From NCBI GenBank assembly GCA_028752905.1, contig JAQNBH010000004.1:4840739-4904738 (forward strand): DNA of 64,000 nt, read 5' to 3'. A program made the translations under genes and the position numbers. The DNA comes from Cladorhizidae sp. MBARI D1340-BT2 (lineage: Eukaryota; Porifera; Demospongiae; Poecilosclerida; Cladorhizidae). Shown here in pieces: positions 34,301 through 46,300 of the stretch. Numbering within the stretch: position 1 is the first letter of the stretch; every line of letters begins with the position of its first letter. A model generated the notes under the pieces. That model saw nothing but the letters and a program-made list of their open reading frames with translations. It was not told the DNA's origin and searched no databases.

Positions 34301-37300
34301 AGATGTGCTACACACCCATACTGCCAAATATCTTCGATGACAAAAGCAAATCAAATTCTCCACATGATGCTCTTCCTCATATTGTGTAAAAGCAAATGCA
34401 TGTTGAGTTCCTCATCACTGGAGAAGCAATGGCCATCTTCTTCACTATCCATTGCTGGAGAGTGAGCATAGTTTAGAATTTCAGAGTTAAAGTTCCAGTG
34501 GAGTTCATAATTCCAGTAATTGAGTGAGGAACTGAGGAACTCACCCAGATGCCTGTTATAATGAGGTGGAGGAAGATGAGCATGAGAGTAGTATGACTCT
34601 TTCACGAGCTGGAGGCATTTAGAAGTGGAAACCAAATGCTTCTCCAAGGATGTTAGACACCTCCAACAGCAAGGGTGGTATCTTACAATAAATTTAATAA
34701 ACTTTTCATTCTATAGATGAAGTTAATATCAAACTTTAATACAGCATAAGCATTATTATCAACAAACTCTCAGTTGACATAATAACATTAAAATCACCTT
34801 CTCAATAATCAACTTCAAATCTTGTTCACTCGATTTTTCGACTAGATGTTCTAGTCTTCATCATAAATTCCTGATGAAGACTAGAGCATCTAGTCAAAAC
34901 GTCTGGTGAATAAAATTTGAAGTTGATTATTGATAAGGTGATTTTAATAACCATTATTGCAGTTGATGCATTGCAACCGCGCAAGAATAGAACTTGAGTC
35001 TTTTGTAGCTATACAAGCCAAGAATGGCGCTGAGGGCATTGCAACACTAGTGCATGCATCACAGTGCGAAGTATTTGCAGTGAAAAGGGTAACATGTAGC
35101 TGCTGATTCAGTTCAGTTGAGCTGAATATTGCACACATATACAAGTCGATGATTGTGTTGATGACCATCACCAATTTTGCTTAAATTACATTTTTTAATC
35201 AATTTCCAGGTTTTAATGTGATGTGATGTGCCTTTAGTTACTACCCTAGTGAAGGCTTCATGGTAAGCTGCAATTCCTTTTGGAGTTAAAAGTGGAAGAA
35301 TCTACCATTAGAATGCTAAGAAATTACCTCAGCTAAAACATGAGGTTTTTTATTTTTTTAATTTCCTTGAAATATGAGTTCAACCACTAGAGGGGGGACC
35401 AGTGCAATACCTGGCTATACACATGTGCACTTGTGCCACTGCAGTGCCACTCTGTCTTGTATATATACCTACCCTAAGAGAATTAAAGGGAGTTGAACTT
35501 CTCACCTTGAAATCTAATGGTTGGGCGCTTGCATTAAGTAATTTGAATGGTGATTGTAAATACACACCCTATGTTATCATTGCAATGAAGATAAAAGTTA
35601 GTTAGCTCTAGGTGAGGATTTGCTGGTTGTGTTATCATTGCAATGAAATTAGAAGTTGGTTAGAGCTAGGTAAGGATGTGCTGGTTGTTTCAATGTCTAG
35701 CTGGCGACTCTGCTTTAGCTAGTGTCATTATTGATCCCCTCATTGATTAAAACTATCAAGTAGTCGACTTCAAGTTTGTTCACCCCAGTCTACCAATGGA
35801 TTTTCATTGCTAGCCTTCCTTCTATTTTGCTATCTGTCACACTGGGTGGTTGCTACAAGCAACCAGTCAAATCATAGATCAGAGAAAACTGCATAGTGAA
35901 TACTTGTTATGTGGAAGGTGCTGACTATGTTCCTATGCAAACTGAAGTGCAAATTTAATGTTTTAATGTTTGTGACATGATCTGAGAAATGGGTTATCAA
36001 TAGACACAATCTTTCATATGACATATTTCTCAGCATGTCTTCATATTGATGTAAATCTCACAGATGTTCTAATCAAGCTATCCTATACATTATTAGTGTT
36101 GTTATGACTTTGACGTTACATAATTTCTTTATTTGTTCTGAGAGAATTTTGTTAAAAATCCCATAAACACATCATCTAAACATTATTCCAAACATACCAG
36201 GAATTTCATAGGCTTGCTCACCAGTCAAGGATAGAGTCTGTAGGATTAACCAAAAATCAGTATTAAAATAGGCAAGCAAACATAATAATAGAGTATTGGC
36301 TCACATGTATGGATGGAAGACCTTCTCCTGAGAGGCCAAATGTTGGAACATCATTTGTAGGCAATTCTGGATCAAAAATATGTGTCATCATAGAATGCAT
36401 TCATACTGAGTGCATACTATGCTAATACAATCAATGTTTGGTGCCATACTAGAGCGGTGTAGTTTTAGGACCTACTTTTCCCATTGTGTTTTAAAAGAGT
36501 AGCTTGCCCATTTACATTTAAACAATATTTTGGTAGAGCATATGTTAAAATTGTCAGAGTCACTCTACTTTCTTGACTGACATCTTTGAACATGAGCTGA
36601 GAAAAAGAGAATATGAATAGACACTATATTTCATGTTGCATTTCCTTTGGCGTAATATTTCATTTTGAAACTATACAACTTCTAAAAAGTGGATCCCTTT
36701 AACTCAAGGAAAAATATAACCTTCGTGTTTCTTGATTAATTTCACTTTTATTTATGAACCAATTTGTGCAAAACTTACCACATGAATTTTTTTGGATTCA
36801 ATAAAATCGAGTACAGTGAGTTCATAATTCTATGTAGTAAGTGAATTGAATATGTATGAACTTACCCAGATGCATTTTATAATGAGGCGGAGGAAGATAA
36901 GCATGAGTGCAGTGTGACTCTTTCATGAGCTGGAGGCATTAAGCAGTGGACAACAAAAGCCTCTCTATGGATGTTAGACACCACCCACATGCAAGGGCAG
37001 TTTCTCAAAGATTAAAAAAAAAATTCATTCTAAAGCTGAAGCTCAAATAAAGCATATTAAACTCGAATATATACAGCACACCCATTTATTGCAGTCAATG
37101 TGTTGCAATTGAGCAAGAATAAAATTTGAGTCTATTAATGCTAGTGCATGCATTACAGTGCAAAGTATTTGCAGTGAGAATGTGTGACATGTAGCTACTG
37201 ATTCAGCTCACTTTAGCTCCACATACACAAGTCAATTTTGGGTTTTTGTTCTTTACCAATTTTAGTTTGTTATGGGTGGACTTAAAATGAATTTCCAGTT

Positions 37301-40300
37301 GTTGTTTATAATGTCCACCAGGCAATGCCATAGTGAGGCTTCATGGTAGGTAGGAGCTAAAAATGGAACAAACCACAATTAGGATGTTAAGAAACTGATA
37401 CGACATGAGTTTTTTTAATGTCGACCTCCATTGAATCTAGGGAATAGCAGTGCAATACCTGGCTATACACATGTACACTTGTGCAACTGCAGTGCCGCTC
37501 TGTCTTGTATATATACCTACCCTAAGGGACATAAAGGGAGTTGAACTACTCACCTTGAATATCTGATGGCTGGGCACTTGCATTATGTAATTTGAACGCT
37601 GATTGTAAATACATACCCTGTGTTACCATTGTAATGAAGATAGAGGTTAGTTAGCTGTAGGTGGTGATTCAATGTCTAGCTGGTGCCTCTGCTTTAGTTA
37701 GTGTTGTTCTTGTTCCCCTCATTCATTAAAACTCTCAAGTGGTCGACTTAAGCTTCATCCAAGTCTACCAATGGATATTCATTGCTAACCTTCCTTCTAT
37801 CTTTGCTCTCTGTCGAATACTATGATGCACTGGGATGTCGCTAAAAGCGACCAGTAATATCATAGATCAGAGAAAACTGCATAGTGGGTACTTGAAGGTG
37901 CTGACTATGTTCATATGTGTAAATTTAATGTTTGTGACATGAGCTGAGAAAAATTGGTTATCAATAGAAAACCTGACATATTTCTCGGCATGTGTTAATA
38001 TTGGTATAAAAAATCACAGATGTTCTAATCAAGATAGACCTATAGAGTATTGGGCCTCTTATGTTAAGTGTGTTACATAATCTCATTATTTGTTCCAAGA
38101 GGTTTTGAACAATGCCTAAAATCTCATAAACACCTCATCCAAACAGTATTGTAACACACACCTGGAATTTCATAGGCTTGCTCATCAGAAAAGAATTGAG
38201 CCTGTAGGATTAACCAAAAATCACATTAAAATAAGCAAGCACACACAACAACAGAGTATTGGCTCACACGTGTGGATGGAAGACCTTCTCCTGACAGGCC
38301 AACAGCACTTGTAGGCAATCCTGGATAACAAAATATGTGAATCATTCATACAGTGTAGTGGTAACACACACAATATTTCGTATTGTATTTCCGTTGGCAT
38401 ATATTTTATTTTGAAACTATACAAGTTCTAAAAACCTTTATCTTGGGATAACCTGAGGGAATAAATAACTTTAATGTTTCTTGATTAATTTGGTGTGGGC
38501 ACTTTTATTGTATGGACCAATTTCTGTAAAACTATCCACATGGCCAAAAAATTACATATTAAATTTTAATAAAATTCAGTGTTCTAAACTAAGTTAAACA
38601 TACCAAAATTCTCACTGGCTTGCTCATCAGAGTAGGATAAAGTCTGGATAATAAAACATTCATTAAATCAAGCCAACACAACAATAGGGTATTGGCTCAC
38701 ATGTGTGGATCTTTTGAATGAAAGACCACCTGATGGCCCAATATTTGTACCAGGATCTAAAGTTTCAGTAATCAAAATATAAATCAAGAATGCATTCATA
38801 CTATGTAGGAACAATAAATCTGAGCTGTATCATGGTATATACTATAATGAACTAATTGCAGTCCATCTAAGAACAAGTGGACATACTGTCAGAATTATAT
38901 GACCTTAAAAGAGGTCAGTCAAAGCCTTTCATCTTTCACCTAATATAGAGAAATAAACTATCTGTCCAGAGTTATTACTTTCTGTTTCACTTTACACCGA
39001 TAAGCAATGAATGTAATATGACTCCAACTTAACCGATTAAACGCCGTAAGCGCCATATGGCGCGAGACCTTACATCCTTCGCCACACAAAAATATATAAA
39101 ATGAACCGTTACGAGCTAACAGCCCCGGTTGGGTTCTGCACATGCCTAGTAGACTAGAGAACGTCACAAAAATGATTATTTCCGGTTGATGCATCGTGCA
39201 ACAAAAATCCTGCGGTTGAACGCCATTTTTGTTGGTCGAGCTTTTTTTTTTAAACTGCTCAAAGATGCTCTCCTGTGAGGACGTTATTTCTCAACTTTTA
39301 GCCGACGATTCTGGCGATTCTGGGTCAGATTCATTTGGGGAAGAAGGTGAAGACATCTATGCATACCGAGGAAACACTCTGGATCCAGTTGCTCTAAGAG
39401 AAGAGGCGTGCTTGGATGGACTTCTCGATTGTAAGTTTCTTCTAACCTTAGCGCTTCATAGCCTTTGTTTACCATAGTCAACTGAGAGTGTACTATTGCC
39501 AAATACTAGCTTATTCTGTTGGTATTCCAAATTCAGACAGGATAGTTATAGAAAAAAAGTTATAGCTAAGAGTGTAGGTTGGAGTTGTTGATTTTCATTT
39601 GAATTTGAATTTACAAATGTTGACCACAAACTTGATATATATATCTTGTTTTTCCCACCCTCCCCACTACTTTTCGTACAGCATCAGATGATGAGAGTGG
39701 AGATGAGGCATCTATGACTCCTTTTGTTACATTGGAGGATGAGGAAGCCTTGCCTGAAGTCTCTACAGGGCGTAGGAACACGACTGGTGCTGGAGTTGTG
39801 CGAGGGAGAGGCGGGCGAGGGAGTACTGGCCGAGGGAGAGGCGGGCGAGGGAGTACTGGCCAAGGGGGAAGCAGCTCAAGTGGTAGTGGAGTCGTAAGTG
39901 TTGCTAGTGGTCCTCCAAAAGGTACTGGTAGTAGGCGGGCCAGAGGTTATAGGCGTGTGCGAGCATCTGGCACTGGTTCTGTCCGAGCATCTGGCACTGG
40001 TTCTGCCCAAGCATCTGGCACTGGTTCTAGGCTAACTGAGGTCACAGGTAAGTGGGAAATAAAGGAGCCAACTCCTTTGAAATTGGACTATACAGCAACA
40101 GCTGGTCCAACTTCTTCATTGCTTGGTGCATCAAGTACATTTTTAGATGCATTTTACCTTTTTTTTACTCTTGAAGTGTGGGAACTCCTAGTAGCAGAGA
40201 CGAACAGTTACGTTTCTAGGATGGCTAGTCTCTCCAGGCCATGGGTAGATACTAATATAGAGGAAATGAAAGCTTTTGTAGGAATGTTGATAATAATGGG

Positions 40301-43300
40301 AGTTTCCACACTTCCATACTTAGAATTGTACTGGTCCACTAATCACTCGGATTTGTCTGGATCTTTGGTTCGTAAAGTAATGCCTAGGACTCGGTTTTTG
40401 GAGCTAATGCGTTATGTACATGTAAATTCTATTGATGGTTTGTTGGTTACAAAGGGTAACCTGAATTATGATCGGCTTTATAAGGTAAGGAAGTTATTAG
40501 ATTTGATTACTCCTAAGTTTGAGAGTGAATATACTTTGCATCAAGAGCTTAGTATTGATGAAGCTATGATTCCCTTTCAAGGTAGGCTTGGCTTCAAACA
40601 GTATATGAAGGACAAACCAATAAAATGGGGGATAAAAGTGTTTGTCCTTTGTGATGCTAGGAATGGGTACATTTATCGGTTGCAGATTTATACAGGTAAG
40701 AACGTGGAAGTAGCTGATAAAACTGGTTTGTGTAGTAGAGTTGTTTTAGATTTGTTAGAAGGATTAGAACATAAGAACTTCCATGTGTACATGGACAATT
40801 ATTATACTAGTCCTAATTTATTTCAAACGCTTACAAGTAAAGGCTTTGGTGCATGTGGTACAGCTAGGTATACTAGGAGGAACTTTCCTCCAGATTTAGT
40901 AACAAAAGCTTCGATTAGAAATAGAGGTTATTATGATTATAGGTCTAATGGTGCACTCCTGGCTTTAGTTTGGGTAGATAAACGGTCAATCTACATGATA
41001 ACTAATATACATCCCGCGGAAAATAATTTAGTACCTCCTACTGTAAAAAGGCGCAAAATTGATGGTTCTAGAGAGGATCTGCCATGTCCCCCATGTTTGC
41101 CTGATTATCAGTCATTCATGAGAGGTGTGGACAGAGCAGATCAGAGAATAGGCTACTATAATTTGGGTAGAAAGTCTAGGAGATGGTGGAAAAGGTTTTT
41201 TTCGTATTTGATAGAAGCTTGTTTATTGAATTCATTTATTTTGTTTTCTTCTGTCCGAGCTCCAATATCAGTAAGGAAGGGTAATTATCTAGAAGCTAGG
41301 ATTGTTCTAGCTAAATCTTTGATTGGTTCTTTCTCTTCTCGGCAGCGTGCAGGTCAACGTTGTAGTCAGGCAAATAGTCAGCTAGATCGCCTCAATTTAA
41401 AACTAGGTCATTTCCCACAGTGCTGTGCAAAGAAGCGCTGTGTAGTTTGCATTAGTAAAGGTTACAGGCATGAGGCAAGGTCCCAGTGTTGTTTTTGTAA
41501 GGTTCCTTTGTGTGGTGGATCAACAGGCCGTGACTGTTTTCGTAAATACCATACCTTGGTGGACTATCAGTAATGTTTATGCACCCCCTGCTCCTTTCTG
41601 TGCTTCTCTCTTGTTCCCTGCTCCTTCGTCTACTTCTCTCTTGTTCCCTGCCCCTTCGTCTACTTCTCTCGTTCCCTGTCCCTTCGTCTACTTCTCTCGT
41701 CTCTCCAGTATTCAAGTGTTATTCTTATCCTGGTATCTCATGTTTGTGTAGAATAAAAACATGGTGAAATATCATGCCGGAGACCAAGCAAGCTATACCC
41801 AAGACTGAGCAAGTTCTACTCTACCCGTGACAGCAAGACCGGAGCTCTACCCAAGACACTCCCTTACATAATTGTGTTTTATATTATGGTTTTATTCTAG
41901 TATGTGTTAGCATTTTCACTCTCTTATAATTTGTTTTTTGTATTATTATTTGTTAGCATTTTGATGGGGAAAACAACCCACTGGCTTTGCATATGGTAGA
42001 GGATTTGTAAATAGATGCTCCATCTTGTGTTGGCATTTATAATGTGTGTATAATAGTGTGAAAATATGAAAATATTCACCCCCAAGAAGATGACAAGGTT
42101 TTATAATGCCGGTTAGTTCTGCCCAGTTGGTAAGGAAGGCTCGATTTTTTTACAGGAAGTAGAGCTATCATGTGGCTTAATATGACCCAAGTTTCATGGG
42201 TGGAGTCCCTGCAGAACGGAAGATATAAAAATAATAAGTAAAATACCTCGTTAATTCATGAATAATTTGCCCGCGGGTACTAGGAATACGGCGTGTAATC
42301 GGTTAAGTTACACATTTCACAGCACTCTTTCATCAAATGGTTGAAAAAAATTATACAAGTTCTAAAACGCTAGAGCTCTAGAGCAGTAGGTGGCATGGGC
42401 TAGAACGAGGGCTAGTGGCTTCTTTTGATGATAAAAAAAAATCCAATATTTTTGTCTAATACATGAGAGAAAAAAAGGATTCTATAAGATCGCAACAGTA
42501 TTTATTTTACAGTAACTTACACAAACCAGGATATTCACCAGTTTTCTCAACAGAATATTGAGTCTGAAGAAGAGAACAACCATTATTATAATAAGCAAGC
42601 TCATACAATAATAGAATATTTAGTCACCTGTGCGGGTTTCTTGAGTGCACGACCTCTTCCTGATGTCCTTACTTTTTGACTAGTACTTGTAGGCAACCCA
42701 GGACCTAAATTTTATATAATCAGTCTAAAACAGAATGTATTTGTCAAACTTGTGATTAAAAAAAAGTCTTGTACAATAGTTGGTGCCACAGTGTAGCAGA
42801 ACAGCTGCAATTTTGTTAGCAAAATATTTGGTATATTTTGTTTGAGTTTGGTGTGCTTTTTTTACAAAAGAATGATGAATGGATGACTGAGGCTGCGAGA
42901 AACTTTTCTTGTGTTGGGGAAGTGTCTATATACAGGCATGGAGAAGTTGTGGGACTCGCCAATTGCTATCTGTAATCTATGCCCCAAAAGACAAATTCTG
43001 CTCCTCCTCACACTAAAAGCAAATGCAGGTTGAGTTTCTCATCACTGGAGTAGCAATGACCATCATCTTTACTCTTCCTTGCTAGAGAGTGAGCTAAGTT
43101 TAGAATTTCTGGTTTAAAGTTCCAGTGGAGTTCATAATTCCATGTATTATGCGAATTATATGGAACTCAACCATATGCATGTTATAATGAGGTGGAGGAG
43201 GATAAGCATGAGTATAGTTTGACTCTTGAGCTGGAGGCATTTAAGACTGGATACAAAAAGCTTCTCCAAGGATGTTAGACACCTTCCACATGCAAGGGTA

Positions 43301-46300
43301 GTTTCTCACAGCTCAATACATTTTAATTCTACAGCTGAAGCTCAAGTAAAGCATATCAAACTGTAATACAGTACAACTATTTATTGCAGTCAATGCTTTG
43401 CAACCTAGCAAGAATAGAATTTGAGTCTATTCAAGCAATTCAAGCATAGAATGGTGCTGGTTGCAAACATGGAACATGTGGCTCAATTAAGCTCAGCTTA
43501 GCACATATATACAAGTTAAGAATTGGAGTAGAATACCCCGAGATATTATTAAACAGTACAATAGCCATGTCAAGAAGGCAAGCAGGCTCTGCACCATAAC
43601 AGCAGACAGTACATGGCAAACCAATGAAATTTCAGTTACCACTTAAGGGAGGACTGGACGTCAGCACCACCAAAGTATTATAAATCGCCATAACTATTTT
43701 CCTATACATTCTATGCAGTATTTTTTCCCTTTGTGTTCCTTATGCTTTGCGCGTTCTAATGATATGTTGAATGTCTCTGCAGACATATTTTCTAGATACA
43801 TCAAGATCCCTAAACAAAGTTGACCTAACTTGCAGAAAATTTCATAACTGTCCTGATCAAAGTCCCACATTTGGTCAGCTGGCTCTAATCTTTGCAACGC
43901 ATGAACAGATTATCGTGGTTTTTGAGTGGCAGGCCACCACCACTTTTGCAACTGGAAAACACCAGAGAAAATCCCAAACCTCACCACTTCAAATCACCAT
44001 AACTTGTCAACACTTACTGTAATTAAAAATTTATTCCATACATTGCATAGATAATTAGAAGAGCTATCCAGAGAATTATTATAATTTTTTTAGTGAAGTG
44101 TAGGAAAGTTATGAGCTTTACAGCCAAAAAAACAAAAACAAGAAAAGAAAAAAATATAGTTCAAGTTAGGGCAATGAAATGTTTGGGTTTACAATGAAGT
44201 AGTTTCTTGGTCTGTTACATGGACAACAACCAACACAACTTGGAAATGGAGCATCGAATGCCTCTCAAAGTTTGCAAATAGTTAGAGGATAGATACAAGA
44301 ACAGTTTGAAAGAAAGAAGAAGGAAAAAAGGGAAAAAGTCTAGTTTTTGACATCCAGTCCCCCTTTAATATCAATTGCTTTTGCATAACAATAATGCTAC
44401 ATTGAGCAGAGAATTCTTATTGTGGCACAAGTAGCTTAAGATTACTCTCCTAATAACCTGACATAATGAAGAGTACAATTAGTTTACGTGTATTTCTTAG
44501 TAACTTACTAGACATCTGCACATCTCTGTTCTGAAAATGAAATGGTAAAATAATATTAAAAAAGGAGAAATGTCAAATGCGTGTGTATATACTAACTTTT
44601 GCTGATTCCTGACATTGAGAAGATGCTTTCTGGCTTTGTGTGTTCTCAAGATGACCTACAGTTTCAAAAAGACACACAATCCAAGTAAGTTTCTAACATG
44701 AACATATTAGAAGTCAAGCAAACACAAAACATTATATATTTGTTATAGTGTGTAGAGTAGCACGCCCTATACTGGTTGACTCATATTTCAAAATGCCGGA
44801 AGATCAAATCTCAGATAAAACTCACACTTTCAGCTAGTTAGCTTCATAAAAGGTAGTTTTGGCCATTACTGGATTCAAAAAAGACTCCTAGCACACCTGG
44901 AATCCTTCCAAGAAACCCTTGACATTCATTTTCAACATTCTTTCTCTCTTTCACCCCCCACACAAGTTTTTAGAAAAGGTTACTTCATAAATACTTTAGT
45001 ACCAGAAAACTCGAAATGTCATAATTCACTTCAGTGATTAATCATTTTCCTGTTTGCGGAAGGAAGTGGTTGGTAAGGATCATCAATATCTCAGAGTCAT
45101 TTCAAGGACACTATTGTACATTCCAAGTCCAAATGTGGGTGCAGCTGATCCTCTCTCTCTATATATATATATAACGCTGTTTGATTAGTTAAGTACTCCT
45201 GTGAACTGTAATCAAAGTGGCACTAGCTATAATATAACACTTTCAAAATCAGTCCAATGACTGGTATATATAAGGTATATGCAATTCTGAATGGTAAGGT
45301 GTCATTCAACTGCTTGTGGCCTTCATGGGTACAGATTTGCAGATTTGCTTACTTAGCAGGTCAATTCAATGTAGTAGTCTGTAGTATAATTAACACATTT
45401 TTATTCTTGTTATAATAATGTAGAGTATGTAAGTAACTGCTACCAATGTAGCAAGTGGACCTCACCCTGATAATGATGATCTGGACTAACTGCCCATTGA
45501 TGGAGCATATCCCCACTATGCTGTTGTAAGGCTAGGCTGCTTACACGTAGCAAGTGCTTAGTGTGTAGTAGACAACTTGGACGTTTTAGTAAACCTGAGA
45601 TCAGGAACAACTAACTAAAGCACATGCAGCAGCTTCACATGCTTACCTAGCTAGAGCAATCTTTAGCTTCAAACTTTAGCAATGTGTATGAAAATAACAT
45701 GGATGGGCATCATTTGGAACCACCAGTTTCACGATAAAGCACCCATGATACAAAACAGGTATTACTGGTCTGGTTTTAATTGCTCATGGGCTTGCAGTAT
45801 GTAATTATGTAATGTAAATTGTTTGAACTTGTATGTAAGTGTAAACCAGATTCTCTGAAATATAATCGAATGCACATTTTTTATGAATGCTGAAAATGAT
45901 TGTTATCCCCGTTAAAAATGAATAGCATACTCACTATGAAGATGAACAGGTAGGATGGGCAACATGTAAACAAGACGTTAGTCATAACTATGCACTTTGA
46001 AAAACTCTCTGTAGATGTTACTTATGAAAAGTGGCATAATAGGACAGAGGTCCTCCACATTGACCATGACTCTTCAAAATCTAATGATGAATAATCTGCC
46101 TAACAAGTTTGGTAATGATCCTCCGAGAGTTATTTTCTTAATAGACACATACAGACAGAGTGTCAGACAAAAGAAATGCACAAACAGACATGAGCACAAA
46201 CAAAACCCTGCCTTGCATGCTTGTGGCCATCACCTCCCACATATCCATATTATGTACATACAGAAATAAATGTCTGTACAACATGCCTTATATAGTATGA

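Larger units (their letters stand above)
39033..42302 (+). mobile_element. structurally intact piggyBac element
   Basis: The target TTAA is duplicated (39029-39032 and 42303-42306). The terminal repeats are CCGATTAAACGCCGTA on the left and, read back from the right, CCGATTACACGCCGTA: 15 of 16 match. It contains one two-exon transposase gene without stops or shifts. It is inserted in an intron of the ROCO cassette array. The paralogous stretch near 33510-33620 lacks it and runs straight across the site. Confidence 0.95.

Noticed and set aside
41452..41767. frames on both strands downstream of the piggyBac stop
   Set aside because: They run through the 30-bp pyrimidine-rich repeat in the 3' UTR.
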